A stretch of 64,000 nt of DNA from Taklimakanibacter sp049323275 (GCA_049323275.1 JBMOOM010000051.1:27476-91475); one strand, 5' to 3'; positions 1 to 8,959 are shown, numbered from the stretch's first letter. The notes: generated from the sequence alone by a model not told the origin. A program made the numbers and translations.

Positions 1-32
1 TTGCAAGCTGGCCTTTGTGCGGAGCCCACAGG

Positions 33-62
33 CTTGAAACCTGGCGGCTGCGGCAACATATT
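33..62 (+). promoter_or_regulatory. Possible RpoH (sigma-32) type heat-shock promoter
   Basis: CTTGAAA at 33-39 matches the -35 element of alphaproteobacterial RpoH promoters. About 14 nt later an ACATATT stretch could act as a degenerate -10. It lies roughly 60 nt before the small heat-shock protein gene, which is a classical RpoH target. The -10 is weak, so this is a suggestion from context. Confidence 0.35.
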
Positions 63-121
63 GACGTCATCCGGTGCCTATCGAGGGCCGGACAATAGAG
101 CTGCTTTCCGAAGGGCCCCAT

Positions 122-547
122 ATGACTCGTCTCTCGCTGTTCTCCAGCCCCTATCTTCTTGGCTTCGATGATTTCGAACGCATCGTCGACCGGGCGGCCA
201 AGTCGGCGAATGACGGCTACCCGCCCTATAATATCGAGCGCGTCGCGCGCGGCGACAGCGCGCCGGAAAAATTCCGCATCACGCTCGCGGTCGCCGGATT
301 TTCGCGCGACGAGCTTGAAATCACCGTCGAGGAAAACCAACTCATCATAAGGGGCCGTCAGACCGACGACGGTTCCCGGGCCTATCTCCACCGCGGCATT
401 GCCGCCCGCCAGTTCCAACGCGCTTTCGTCCTGGCGGACGGTGTCGAGGTAAAGGGGGCTCAACTGGAGAATGGCCTGCTCGCCATCGATCTCGAGCGGC
501 CCGAGCCTCAGAAGATCGTGCGTAAGATCGAGATCAAAGGAGTCTGA
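122..547 (+). CDS. Hsp20 family small heat-shock protein
   Basis: An ATP-independent holdase chaperone of 142 aa that binds unfolding proteins in the cytoplasm. The alpha-crystallin domain spans about residues 35-135, with the G-x-L type segment ENGLLAIDL before a short basic C-terminal tail, as in IbpA-like rhizobial sHSPs. The ATG at 122 is preferred over an in-frame upstream start at 74 because the protein family begins MTRLSLFSSP-like and a GAAGGG ribosome site sits just before 122. It is followed after 3 nt by a DUF1150 gene, the usual partner in Hyphomicrobiales, so the two are probably co-transcribed. A CTTGAAA box upstream suggests heat-shock control. Confidence 0.93.
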   Translation: MTRLSLFSSPYLLGFDDFERIVDRAAKSANDGYPPYNIERVARGDSAPEKFRITLAVAGFSRDELEITVEENQLIIRGRQTDDGSRAYLHRGIAARQFQRAFVLADGVEVKGAQLENGLLAIDLERPEPQKIVRKIEIKGV

Positions 548-550
548 GCC

Positions 551-814
551 ATGACCGGACCCGAAACCGAAAAGAAGCTCGAAATCGCCACCGAAGAGCT
601 GGCGGTGCTGGGCAATGGCGCGCTTGGCTATATTCGCGAAATCGAGCCCGGCCACGCCGCCAAGCTGCTGGGGCCGCAGATCAACGTGCCGGGCGACATC
701 AGGCTTTATTGTCTCTATGGCGCCGACGGCACGCCGATGTCGATCTCCGACAGTTTCGAAGCGGCTTCGGCCGCAGCCCGTGAGCACGAGTTGACGGCGG
801 TGACCGTTCACTGA
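551..814 (+). CDS. DUF1150 family protein
   Basis: A small acidic protein of 87 aa with the DUF1150 pattern: an N-terminal acidic helix, then ALGYIREIEPGHAAKLLG and a LYCLYGADGTPMSISDS segment. The biochemical function is unknown. The family is mostly alphaproteobacterial and is often encoded directly downstream of an Hsp20 gene, as here with 3 nt spacing, so a role in stress physiology is likely but unproven. Length and start agree with the family. Confidence 0.88.
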   Translation: MTGPETEKKLEIATEELAVLGNGALGYIREIEPGHAAKLLGPQINVPGDIRLYCLYGADGTPMSISDSFEAASAAAREHELTAVTVH

Positions 815-838
815 ACAAATTCAAGAGAGATTGCCGGA

Positions 839-896
839 ACGCCCTTTCGAGAAATCGGAAGGGCGTCTTGGTTTGAGGCTTCGCCTTCGGCGAAGC
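839..896. terminator. Two hairpins between convergent DUF1150 and ptsN genes
   Basis: ACGCCCTT (839-846) pairs with AAGGGCGT (859-866) and is followed by CTTGGTTT. A second perfect 8-bp hairpin, GCTTCGCC/GGCGAAGC with a TTC loop, lies at 878-896. Sitting between convergent genes they are likely terminators, although neither has a long T-run. Confidence 0.55.
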
Positions 897-918
897 AGCT
901 CAGCGCGAGGGCATTGTT

Positions 919-1386
919 CTATGCCGCGTGCGGCGTCGCGGCGGGCTCGGTGAGGATGGCGTAGAGGCCCTCGGCGGTATCGGTGCCGCGCAGCTTCGCC
1001 ACGATGTCGTGGTCGCGCAGCAGCCTGGAGATGCGGGCGAGCGCCTTCAGGTGATCGGCGCCGGCATGCTCGGGGGCGAGCAGCAGGAAAACGAGATCGA
1101 CCGGCTCATTGTCGACGGCGTCGAATTCGACCGGCGCGGCGAGCCGCGCGAACAGGCCATAGACGCGGGTCAGCGTCGGAATCTTGCCATGCGGAATGGC
1201 GATGCCGTGGCCGAGACCGGTGGAGCCGAGCTTCTCGCGCTGCAGCAGCGTCTCGAAGATCACCCGATGGTCGATGGCGGTGAGCTTGCCGGCGGCATGC
1301 GCGATCTCCTGCAGAAGCTGCTTCTTGTTCTGCACTTTCAGGCTCGGCAGGATCGATTGCGAATCGATGATCTCGGCTAGGTTCAT
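919..1386 (-). CDS. ptsN: PTS IIA-like nitrogen regulatory protein PtsN (EIIA-Ntr)
   Basis: The output phosphoprotein of the nitrogen-related phosphotransferase system (PtsP-PtsO-PtsN). It regulates potassium transport, nitrogen metabolism and sigma-54-linked functions by protein contact. The 155-aa length is typical. The active-site segment GLGHGIAIPHGK carries the phosphorylated histidine (about His66). It is the last gene of the leftward rnd-lptC-lptA-lptB-rpoN-hpf-ptsN block, 42 nt after hpf, the gene order found in most alphaproteobacteria. Confidence 0.96.
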   Translation of the reverse strand: MNLAEIIDSQSILPSLKVQNKKQLLQEIAHAAGKLTAIDHRVIFETLLQREKLGSTGLGHGIAIPHGKIPTLTRVYGLFARLAAPVEFDAVDNEPVDLVFLLLAPEHAGADHLKALARISRLLRDHDIVAKLRGTDTAEGLYAILTEPAATPHAA

Positions 1387-1428
1387 TTCCGGGTATTCCT
1401 TGTTGCGCTCGGGGCGAGGCGGCTGGCT

Positions 1429-2010
1429 TCAGGAAGCCGCGCCGAGATGAGGATCGATCCAGCCGATATTGCCGTCGGGACGACGATAGACGACGTTGAG
1501 ACCGCCATCGCGCGCGTTGCGGAACAGCAGGAACTGGCCGGTGGAGATGTCGAGCTGCATCACCGCCTCGCCCACCGAAAGCTCCGGCACATCGGCGGAG
1601 CTCTCCGCAATGATGACAGGGTTGAGATCCTTAGGCTCCTCGGCATCATGATCCCCCGCGCTCGCTATGATGTAGTCCGCGGCAGCGCGCCGGCGCACCG
1701 GCTCGACGCGGCTGTCATTGTGATCCTTGAGCCGGCGCTTGTAGCGCCGCAACTGTTTTTCGAGATGACTTGCCGCCTTGTCATAGGATTGCATGGCCTC
1801 GGCGCCCTGGCCATGGGCCTGGAGCACGAGACCGGTCGCCAGATGCAACGTGCAGTCGGCCGTGAACTGCGAGCGTTGCTTCTCGAGCGTGACATGGGCC
1901 GAGACGGTTCCATTGAAGAACTTCTCGGCGATATCGAAAATCCGATTCTCGATATGCGTCCGCAATGCGGCGCCGATGTCCAGATTTTTGCCAGTGATCT
2001 TGACCTGCAT
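1429..2010 (-). CDS. hpf: Ribosome hibernation promoting factor, long form
   Basis: Dimerises or inactivates 70S ribosomes in stationary phase by binding the decoding centre. The 193-aa size shows the long form: an N-terminal HPF/RaiA beta-alpha domain (MQVKITGKNLDIGAALRTHIENRI, about residues 1-105), a linker, and the C-terminal dimerisation domain (about 130-190, with VMQLDISTGQFLLFRNA). It lies between rpoN and ptsN on the same strand, as usual. Confidence 0.96.
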   Translation of the reverse strand: MQVKITGKNLDIGAALRTHIENRIFDIAEKFFNGTVSAHVTLEKQRSQFTADCTLHLATGLVLQAHGQGAEAMQSYDKAASHLEKQLRRYKRRLKDHNDSRVEPVRRRAAADYIIASAGDHDAEEPKDLNPVIIAESSADVPELSVGEAVMQLDISTGQFLLFRNARDGGLNVVYRRPDGNIGWIDPHLGAAS

Positions 2011-2075
2011 TTTACCTGACAGTGCTTATCGACTTGGCCCATCCAATGTGGGCGGTGCGGCGTCCGACGTCAACT

Positions 2076-2104
2076 GCCGAAAGCCCGCAATCCCGGCTTT
2101 CGGC
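2076..2104 (-). terminator. Hairpin between rpoN and hpf
   Basis: GCCGAAAGC (2076-2084) pairs perfectly with GCTTTCGGC (2096-2104) across an 11-nt loop. No T-run follows on the minus strand, so it may be a partial terminator or a processing structure. The arm CCCGGCTTTCGG also resembles the REP-like palindrome found elsewhere in this window. Confidence 0.4.
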
Positions 2105-2206
2105 TTCCGCTATGTCACCAGAGAGGACCAGCCCCCTCCAAAACGGCGCGGAAACTAGTCGCGGGCAGAGGTTAAGTCAACCTTAATCCGTGTCCGCTTC
2201 CGGCGC

Positions 2207-3712
2207 TCACGAGCCAAAGGCGTTCTTCTCCCGGCGGCGTTGCACAGAGGATGGAATTCCAAGTGATTCTCGATATTTAGCAACGGTCCGGCGGGCGATG
2301 TCGACGCCCTCGGCCTTGAGCATGTCGACCAGCGTATCGTCGGACAGGATATTGGCGGCGGTTTCGCGCTCGATCAGCTCGCGCAGACGGTGGCGGACGG
2401 ATTCGGCCGAATGCGCCTCGCCGCCGGCGGCCGAGTTGATCGCGGTGGTGAAGAAATATTTCAGCTCGAAGATGCCGCGCGGTGTGACGACATATTTGTT
2501 CGACGTCACCCGGCTCACCGTCGATTCGTGCATCTCGATGGCTTCCGCCACCGTCTTGAGATTGAGCGGGCGCAGATGCTGGACGCCATAAGCGAGGAAG
2601 GCGTCCTGCTGGCGCACGATCTCGCGCGCCACCTTGAGGATCGTCTTGGCGCGCTGGTCGAGGCTCCTGACCAGCCAGGTGGCGTTGGCATGGCATTCGG
2701 TGAGATAGGTCTTGTCCTCGTCGCGCATGGCGCCGCGCGACACCTGGGCCATGTAGCGGTTGTTGACCAGCACGCGCGGCAGCGTGTCGTTGTTGAGCTC
2801 GACCAGCCAGCTGCCGTCGGGCGCCGGCCTGACCGACACGTCGGGCACCACCGGCTGCACCGGCTCGGCGCCGAAGACATGGCCGGGCTTGGGATTGAGG
2901 CGGCGCAGTTCGGCGATCATGTCGCGGATGTCGTCGGCGTCGACCTTGCACAGGCTCTTGAGCGCGGCGAAATCACGCTTGGCGACGAGATCGAGATGAT
3001 CGACCAGCACCATCATCGCCGGGTCGAGCCGGTCGAGCTCCTTGAGCTGCAGCCTGAGGCATTCCTTCAGATCGCGGGCGAAGACGCCGGCGGGATCGAA
3101 GCCCTGCAGCACGGCGAGGACACGCTCGACATGGGCGATGTCGGTGCCCAGCATCTCGGCCACCTGGGCGGTGTCGGCGGTGAGATAGCCCGCTTCGTTC
3201 ACCATGCCGACGAGATTCTGGCCGATCAGCCGGTCGGCCGTGTCGGCGATGGCGAGCATCAATTGCTCGGTCAGATGCTCGGCGAGCGTCGTCTCGCGCG
3301 TCAGCGTCGCGCCGAAATCGAGATCGTCCTGGTCGAGCGACACCGCGCGCGAGGATTTGAGCGAGGCCCAGCCCGAATCGCCCTGCGCCATGGCGCTGCG
3401 GTTCGCCGCATCGGCGCGGCTCTCGCCCTGATAGACATTGTCGAGGTCGGTATCGAGGGTGGCGAGCTTCTCGCTGGCGCTCGCCCCATCCTTCAGGGCG
3501 CTCGCGACATCGCGCTCCTCCGACGCCTCGGCGACGGCCGGCGCCTCGCGCTTCTCGTCGCGCTCCAGCAACGGGTTCTTCTCGAGCTCGCTTTCGACAT
3601 AGGCCTGGAGCTCAAGGTTGGACATCTGCAGAAGCTTGATCGCCTGCTGCAGCTGGGGCGTCATGACCAGGGACTGGCCCTGCCTGAGTTCCAACCTTGG
3701 AGTCAGCGCCAT
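2207..3712 (-). CDS. rpoN: RNA polymerase sigma-54 factor
   Basis: Directs polymerase to -24/-12 promoters activated by AAA+ enhancer-binding proteins. It has 501 aa: region I (MALTPRLELRQGQSLVMTPQLQQAIKLLQMSN), an acidic region II, the core-binding domain, and the C-terminal RpoN box ARRTVAKYRESL near the end. The start at 3712 is chosen because the conserved N-terminus begins there and an AGGAAGGAG ribosome site precedes it. A longer frame to 3814 lacks family similarity. Gene order between lptB and hpf is conserved. Confidence 0.96.
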   Translation of the reverse strand: MALTPRLELRQGQSLVMTPQLQQAIKLLQMSNLELQAYVESELEKNPLLERDEKREAPAVAEASEERDVASALKDGASASEKLATLDTDLDNVYQGESRADAANRSAMAQGDSGWASLKSSRAVSLDQDDLDFGATLTRETTLAEHLTEQLMLAIADTADRLIGQNLVGMVNEAGYLTADTAQVAEMLGTDIAHVERVLAVLQGFDPAGVFARDLKECLRLQLKELDRLDPAMMVLVDHLDLVAKRDFAALKSLCKVDADDIRDMIAELRRLNPKPGHVFGAEPVQPVVPDVSVRPAPDGSWLVELNNDTLPRVLVNNRYMAQVSRGAMRDEDKTYLTECHANATWLVRSLDQRAKTILKVAREIVRQQDAFLAYGVQHLRPLNLKTVAEAIEMHESTVSRVTSNKYVVTPRGIFELKYFFTTAINSAAGGEAHSAESVRHRLRELIERETAANILSDDTLVDMLKAEGVDIARRTVAKYRESLGIPSSVQRRREKNAFGS

Positions 3713-3853
3713 CCAGCGCTCCTTCCTGCCTAGACGGGGCGCCTCCTCGAGATTGTGAAGGACCGGAACGCCCGCAATGAGGCAGCGCGTAGCACAGCCA
3801 CGCTTAAAATGCACTAAAACCGGCGATCACGGATTGGTGCGGCAGGTCAGGGT

Positions 3854-4675
3854 TTATAAACTAAAGCCTTCGCCGAGATAGAAGCGGCGCACGTCAGGAT
3901 TGTGGACGATTTCCTGCGGGGTGCCCTCGGTCAGGACCTCGCCCTCATGGATGATGAGCGCGCGGTCGATGAGCTCGAGGGTTTCACGGACGTTGTGATC
4001 CGTAATAAGCACCCCGATTCCCCGAGCGGTAAGCTGTCGCACCAGCTGGCGTATATCACCGATCGCAATCGGATCAATTCCGGCGAAAGGCTCGTCGAGG
4101 AGCATGAATTGCGGGTGGGTGGCAAGGGCGCGGGCGATCTCCACCCGGCGACGCTCGCCGCCAGATAGCGCCACAGCTGGCGAATGTCGTAAATGCGAGA
4201 CGGAAAACTCATCGAGCAACTCACGCAACTCACTTTCGCGCCGCTGACGGTCGGGCTCTGCGAGCTCCAGCACGGCACGAATGTTGTCCTCAACCGTGAG
4301 ACCGCGAAAGATCGAGCTTTCCTGGGGCAGATATCCGATTCCAAGCCTCGCCCGCTGATACATGGGCAAAGTGGTGATATCCGTCCCGTCGAGGCTGATC
4401 GTTCCCTGGTCCGACGCGATGAGACCGGTGATCATGTAGAACACCGTCGTCTTGCCGGCGCCATTGGGTCCAAGCAGCCCCACGGCCTCGCCACGCTTCA
4501 CGGAGAGGTTGACCCCTCGGACGACCGGACGCTGACCGAAGCTCTTGCGGAGCCCCACGGCGACCAGACCGTCATCGGGGTGCGAGTCCTCGGCGCGGGG
4601 CCTCGGCCCTTGCTCCGCTGTCCGCCGGCCCAGCCCCATCACCTTCTCCGGTTTGCGGGGCCGTGCGGCCGTCAT
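3854..4675 (-). CDS. lptB: LPS export ABC transporter ATP-binding protein LptB
   Basis: The cytoplasmic ATPase of the LptB2FGC complex that extracts LPS from the inner membrane. Walker A GPNGAGKTT (about 69-77), signature LSGGERRRVEIARALA, Walker B MLLDEPFAGIDP and the switch histidine in ITDHNVRETL are all present. The start at 4675 (MTAARPRK) gives 273 aa and has a GAAGGGTGAGG ribosome site. An in-frame ATG at 4711 lacks one. The roughly 38 residues before the ABC core are longer than in E. coli, which is common in this order. It follows lptA and lptC in the same transcription unit. Confidence 0.95.
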   Translation of the reverse strand: MTAARPRKPEKVMGLGRRTAEQGPRPRAEDSHPDDGLVAVGLRKSFGQRPVVRGVNLSVKRGEAVGLLGPNGAGKTTVFYMITGLIASDQGTISLDGTDITTLPMYQRARLGIGYLPQESSIFRGLTVEDNIRAVLELAEPDRQRRESELRELLDEFSVSHLRHSPAVALSGGERRRVEIARALATHPQFMLLDEPFAGIDPIAIGDIRQLVRQLTARGIGVLITDHNVRETLELIDRALIIHEGEVLTEGTPQEIVHNPDVRRFYLGEGFSL

Positions 4676-4735
4676 TGCCTCACCCTTCTGCGTCACCTGA
4701 TTACCGCCCATTTAGATTAATATTGGGTGAAATTG

Positions 4736-5263
4736 TCACTGCCCGGGCACGAAGCTGCCCTTGACGCGCCCGCCGGTCATCTCGCTCTTGTTGGTCTTGA
4801 GGTCGACGAACAGCTGCTCGCCGTTCATCACCGTCTTGCCCTGCACCACCTTGGCGCCGCCCTTCACCCAGAGCTTGTTGGATTTCACGTCCATATGGGC
4901 GGTCTTGCCGGTGACCGTCTGCTTCGCGGTGACGATCACCACGCTGCCCTCGGCGTCGAGAAGCGTGACCTCGGTCTTCTTCTCGTCCTTGTTCTTGGGA
5001 TCGACCTGCTCCTCATAGGTCACGGTCAGAAGGTCGGTATTGAGCGTGACGTCGCCGCGCTTGGCCTTCACATTGCCCTTGAAGATGGCCTTCTTCTGCT
5101 GATCGAGGATCTCCATCGTGTCCGCCTCGATGTCGACATTGCGCGGCGTCTGCGATTCCGCGGCGGCGGACGAGGTGTCGACCGTCTGGGCCGAAGCCGG
5201 GAGCCCACCCAGAGCAAGCCCGGCAAGCACGGCAAGAGCGGCAAGGCTGGCGCGGCAGATCAT
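4736..5263 (-). CDS. lptA: LPS transport periplasmic protein LptA
   Basis: The periplasmic bridge protein that carries LPS from LptC to the outer-membrane LptDE. It has 175 aa with an N-terminal signal peptide (MICRASLAALAVLAGLALGG, cleavage near ASA-QT) and the OstA/LptA beta-jellyroll repeats, for example DIEADTMEILDQQKKAIFKG. The start codon overlaps the lptC stop by 4 nt, indicating translational coupling. Confidence 0.93.
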   Translation of the reverse strand: MICRASLAALAVLAGLALGGLPASAQTVDTSSAAAESQTPRNVDIEADTMEILDQQKKAIFKGNVKAKRGDVTLNTDLLTVTYEEQVDPKNKDEKKTEVTLLDAEGSVVIVTAKQTVTGKTAHMDVKSNKLWVKGGAKVVQGKTVMNGEQLFVDLKTNKSEMTGGRVKGSFVPGQ

Positions 5264-5910
5264 GGGGTGCTGTCTCCTTGAGATTTCGAGCTTCCGAAAT
5301 GGGCCTTCACCCCATTCAAGAACAGAATATTGTTGCCGTCATTGGTTATTTCCACGCCATTGGCGTTGATCGTGCCGTTCGACATCTCGACCACGACCGG
5401 CACGTCGCTGGTCAGCCGCTTCTCGGCGACCACCACATGGGCCTTGTCCATGCGGGCGGTGAAGCGGTCGCCGGACTGGATGATCACCTCGGTATCGAGA
5501 TCGAGCGTCTTGACGTCCGAATTATAGAGGCCCTTGCGGGACTGGAAGGTGATGGCCTCGCCGTTCTGGCGGTTGGTGGCGCCCGAGACCTCGTCGAGCT
5601 TGATGAGCTTCGGCTCGTCCTTGTCCTGGATCGCGGTCTTGGCCGAGATCGAATAGGGCCGCTGCTGGCTGTCGAGGCCGGTGATGGTGGAGGTCGAAAC
5701 GGTCACATGATCGGCCGGCACGACCGGTTCATCGACGGGCTTCGGCTTCGGCGTGAAGGCGCCGGTCTGATAGAGGAAGACGAGGAGGAGGCCGACGGCG
5801 ACGATGCCGAAAGCGCCCGAAATGAAAGGCGCGAGCCGCGCCCTCACCGGCGCGCGCACCGGGCGGCGGCGGCGCGAAGCTTGCGGGAAGGCCTCAATGT
5901 GCGAAGACAT
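5260..5910 (-). CDS. lptC: LPS export ABC transporter periplasmic protein LptC
   Basis: A bitopic inner-membrane protein that receives LPS from LptFG and passes it to LptA. It has 216 aa with one N-terminal membrane segment at about residues 27-50 (FISGAFGIVAVGLLLVFLY) and a periplasmic LptC jellyroll. It overlaps lptA (4 nt) downstream and rnd (17 nt) upstream, so the three genes form one tightly packed unit. Confidence 0.92.
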   Translation of the reverse strand: MSSHIEAFPQASRRRRPVRAPVRARLAPFISGAFGIVAVGLLLVFLYQTGAFTPKPKPVDEPVVPADHVTVSTSTITGLDSQQRPYSISAKTAIQDKDEPKLIKLDEVSGATNRQNGEAITFQSRKGLYNSDVKTLDLDTEVIIQSGDRFTARMDKAHVVVAEKRLTSDVPVVVEMSNGTINANGVEITNDGNNILFLNGVKAHFGSSKSQGDSTP

Positions 5911-6505
5911 CGTCTTCGGTCCAGCCGAGGAGATCGAGCTCGGCCCGCACCGGCACGAAATCGAAGCAGGCGCGCGCCAGGCCCTTGCGGCCCTCGCGCT
6001 CCAGCATCTGGTCGAGCCTGGATTTCAACTCATGCAGATAGAGAACGTCCTGGGCGGCATATTGCTTCTGCGAATCGCTCAGCACATGCGCGCCCCAGTC
6101 GGAGCTCTGCTGCTGCTTATTGAGCTCGATGCCGAGCAGTTCCTTGACGAGGTCCTTGAGGCCGTGCCGGTCGGTATAGGTGCGCGACAGCTTGGAGGCG
6201 ATCTTGGTGCAGTAGACGGGTCCGGTGACCACGCCCAGATAATGTTTGAGTGTCGCGACATCGAAACGCGCGAAATGGAAAATCTTGGTCGAAGCGCGAT
6301 TCTCGAGCAGCGCCTTGAGGCGCGGCGCCTCATAGGTGGTGCGGTCGAGCTGGACGAGATGGGCATTGCCGTCGCCGGAGGACAATTGCACCACGCAAAG
6401 CTTGTCGCGCAGCGGATTGAGGCCGAGCGTTTCGGTATCGATCGCGACTTCCGAGCCGAGATCGAGCCCGGCCGGCAAATCGCCCTTGTAGATTTTTATC
6501 GCCAT
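5894..6505 (-). CDS. rnd: Ribonuclease D, short alphaproteobacterial form
   Basis: A 3'-5' exoribonuclease of the DEDDy superfamily for tRNA and small-RNA 3' processing. It has 203 aa, only the catalytic domain: Exo I AIDTETLGL (D and E), Exo II around HFARFDVATL, Exo III YAAQDVLYL (Y and D). The HRDC domains of E. coli RNase D are absent, as is normal for this lineage. It is the first gene of the lpt-rpoN block. Confidence 0.92.
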   Translation of the reverse strand: MAIKIYKGDLPAGLDLGSEVAIDTETLGLNPLRDKLCVVQLSSGDGNAHLVQLDRTTYEAPRLKALLENRASTKIFHFARFDVATLKHYLGVVTGPVYCTKIASKLSRTYTDRHGLKDLVKELLGIELNKQQQSSDWGAHVLSDSQKQYAAQDVLYLHELKSRLDQMLEREGRKGLARACFDFVPVRAELDLLGWTEDDVFAH

Positions 6506-6607
6506 CCGTCAATCGATCGCGGCGCCCCGCCAGAGGGTGCAGCTGCCCTGTTCATGTGCTTCGGTCAGATCGAGGGCTCGCCGGGCCGAAGCTCGGGGAG
6601 TGCAAAT

Positions 6608-6692
<85 letters not shown>

Positions 6693-6751
6693 ATTGCGGG
6701 GCTTCATAAATACCCATTGCATCAGTGTCAACTGACCTGCTTGTGCCGGGC

Positions 6752-6799
6752 GATTTGGGCTTTGCAAAGGCGGGGCCCGGCCGGTAAAAGGCCCAAATC
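6752..6799. other. Inverted repeat between tRNA-Leu and the NDUFA9-like gene
   Basis: GATTTGGGC (6752-6760) is perfectly repeated in inverse as GCCCAAATC (6791-6799), with a GC-rich 30-nt centre containing GGGGCCCGGCCGG. It lies in the divergent region upstream of the gene starting at 6825. Its function is not evident; it could be a leader hairpin. Confidence 0.4.
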
Positions 6800-6824
6800 C
6801 TGTCAACATGATGGATTTGACGGC

Positions 6825-7823
6825 GTGACGCTTGCTCCTTCCGAAACACTGATCACCCTCATCGGCGGCTCCGGCTTCCTCGGCCGGCATGTCGTCCGCG
6901 CCCTTGCCAAGCGGGGTTACCGCATCCGGGTCGCCTGCCGCCGGCCCGATCTCGCCGGCCATGTCCAGCCTTTGGGCGTGCCGGGCCAGATCATGCCGGT
7001 GCAGGCCAATGTGCGCTATCCCGACTCGCTCGCGGCGGTGTGCGAGGGCGCCCACGCGGTCGTCAATCTGACCGGCGTGCTTTACAGCGCCGGAGCGCAA
7101 AGCTTTGATGCCATTCATGTTTTTGGTGCGGAGGCATCCGCGCGGGCGGCCAAGGCGGCCAAGGCGAAGACCTTCATCCAGATCTCGGCGATCGGTGCGG
7201 ATGCGAATTCGGCCAGCGGCTACGCCAAATCCAAGGCGGAAGGCGAGGCGCGCGCCCGCGCCAATTTCCCGGGCGCCATCGTGATCCGGCCGTCGATCGT
7301 CTTCGGCCCAGAGGACCAGTTCTTCAACCGATTCGCCGCCATGGCCCGCTTCTCGCCGGCCTTGCCGCTGATCGGCGGGGGCGCCACGAAATTCCAGCCG
7401 GTCTTCGTCGGCGACGTCGCCAGGGCGATCACCCAGCTGATCGACGCCAATATCGCTTCGGGTAAGACCTACGAGCTCGGCGGTCCCGAGGTCGAGACCT
7501 TCCGCGACCTCCTGGATTTCACCCTCCGGACGATCGGCCGCAAGCGCCTGCTGGTGCCGGTGCCGTGGCCGGTGGCGCGCGTCCAGGGCATGATCATGGG
7601 CCTGCTGCCCAAGCCGCTCCTCACCAGCGACCAGGTCGAGCTCCTCAAGCACGACAATGTGGTGAGCGCGGAGGCCGTCAGCGAGGGACGCACCCTGCAG
7701 GGCCTCGGCATAATCCCGCGCGGCATCGAGGCGATCGTTCCGGCCTATCTCTATCGCTACCGCAAGGCGGGCGAGTTCTCGGGCACCGGCGAGAAGCCGA
7801 AAGAGATCGCCGATCTGAGCTGA
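6825..7823 (+). CDS. NDUFA9-like NAD(P)-binding protein (complex I-associated SDR)
   Basis: An atypical short-chain dehydrogenase of the family related to the mitochondrial complex I subunit NDUFA9. It has 332 aa with an N-terminal Rossmann motif LIGGSGFLGRHVVRAL, then VNLTGVLYSAGAQSFDAIHV and VIRPSIVFGPEDQFFNRFA, and no classical YxxxK catalytic pair. The start is set at the GTG at 6825 (MTLAPSETLITLIGG), which puts the Rossmann motif at the N-terminus. The open frame extends further upstream toward the tRNA but without family similarity. Start confidence is moderate. A strong terminator follows. Confidence 0.85.
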   Translation: MTLAPSETLITLIGGSGFLGRHVVRALAKRGYRIRVACRRPDLAGHVQPLGVPGQIMPVQANVRYPDSLAAVCEGAHAVVNLTGVLYSAGAQSFDAIHVFGAEASARAAKAAKAKTFIQISAIGADANSASGYAKSKAEGEARARANFPGAIVIRPSIVFGPEDQFFNRFAAMARFSPALPLIGGGATKFQPVFVGDVARAITQLIDANIASGKTYELGGPEVETFRDLLDFTLRTIGRKRLLVPVPWPVARVQGMIMGLLPKPLLTSDQVELLKHDNVVSAEAVSEGRTLQGLGIIPRGIEAIVPAYLYRYRKAGEFSGTGEKPKEIADLS

Positions 7824-7847
7824 TCGCGCCTCGACAGCTTCCGGAAT

Positions 7848-7882
7848 AAAAAATGGCCGTCCTGAAGGACGGCCATTTTTTT
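7848..7882. terminator. Strong bidirectional rho-independent terminator
   Basis: A run of A, the stem TGGCCGTCC/GGACGGCCA with a TGAA loop, then seven T. The A-run and T-run flank the stem on both sides, so it can serve both the gene ending at 7823 and uppP ending at 7894. Confidence 0.92.
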
Positions 7883-7893
7883 GATCGTGCTGG

Positions 7894-8718
7894 TTAATGC
7901 ACGGTGCCGAAGCTGTAGCCGGAATAAACGAGCGCCAGCAGGATGACGCCGAGCGCCACGCGATAGATGGCGAAAGGCAGGAAGCTCGTGACCTTGACCA
8001 GCTTCATCAGCACCGCGATGGTGGCGAGCGCCACGATGAAGGTGAAGAAGGCGGTGAGAAACTGGTCGCCGGTGATGGAATGGCCTTCGCTGATCGCGGT
8101 GCCGAGCTTGAGGACGCCGGCGCCGGCGATCGCCGGAATGCCGAGCAGGAACGAGAAGCGCGCCGCTTCCGGCCGCTCGAAGCCGAGCGCCCGGCCGGCC
8201 GTCATGGTGATGCCGGAGCGGCTGGTGCCGGGGATGATGGCGATGGCCTGCGCGACGCCGATGATCATCGCCTGGCCGAGCGTCATGTTCTCCATGCGCT
8301 TCACCCACAGGCCGTAGCGGTCGCACAGATAGAGCAGTATGCCGAAGACGATGGCGTTCCAGGCGACGAGCTGCGGCATGCTGCGCGCCGCGTCCATGAA
8401 GCCGATCTTGTCGAGGATGGGGCCGAGCATCACCGCCGGGATGGTGGCGGCGATGATGAACAGAGCGAGCTTGCCCCACACCGTCATGCGGCCGCGCAGA
8501 AGATCGATGGCGCCGCCGATGAGCTTGAGGATGTCGCGCCAGAAATAGGCGACGACGGCCAGAAACGAGCCCATATGGACCATGACGTCGGTCATCAGTC
8601 CCTGATCGGGCCATCCGGTGATCAGCGGCACGAGCAGCAGATGCCCGGACGAGGAGATCGGCAGAAACTCGGTGATGCCCTGGATCAGAGCAAGAATCAG
8701 GATTTGTTCAATGGGCAT
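7894..8718 (-). CDS. uppP: Undecaprenyl-diphosphatase UppP (BacA family)
   Basis: An integral inner-membrane phosphatase that recycles undecaprenyl pyrophosphate for peptidoglycan and O-antigen synthesis and gives bacitracin tolerance. It has 274 aa from MPIEQILILALIQGITE. It carries the catalytic motif TEFLPISSSGHLLL near the N-terminus and the second conserved motif PGTSRSG in the middle, with about eight hydrophobic segments. The start at 8718 matches the family N-terminus; the frame continues upstream without homology. Confidence 0.95.
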   Translation of the reverse strand: MPIEQILILALIQGITEFLPISSSGHLLLVPLITGWPDQGLMTDVMVHMGSFLAVVAYFWRDILKLIGGAIDLLRGRMTVWGKLALFIIAATIPAVMLGPILDKIGFMDAARSMPQLVAWNAIVFGILLYLCDRYGLWVKRMENMTLGQAMIIGVAQAIAIIPGTSRSGITMTAGRALGFERPEAARFSFLLGIPAIAGAGVLKLGTAISEGHSITGDQFLTAFFTFIVALATIAVLMKLVKVTSFLPFAIYRVALGVILLALVYSGYSFGTVH

Positions 8719-8959
8719 AGTGAGACCGGTCCTTGGGGGAATCGCTTGCCGCCCGCCCCCCGGGGTTCTATATGCGACATGACGGCCCGGCAATGGCGGC
8801 GCGGTATTTCGCCGCTGCATGACGACGATTTAAGATGGAATTCCGCCAGGATCACAAGCTGATCTATCACTTGGTTTTTCGCATCGGATTCTCCGAAAGC
8901 CGCTTCACATGTTTCGGCCCGATGCCCTGGCGCGAGTTTCACAAGCTACAAGGACGCTG

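Noticed and set aside
2390..3733. Long plus-strand frame opposite rpoN
   Set aside because: Antisense shadow with no motif and no ribosome site; rpoN is unambiguous.
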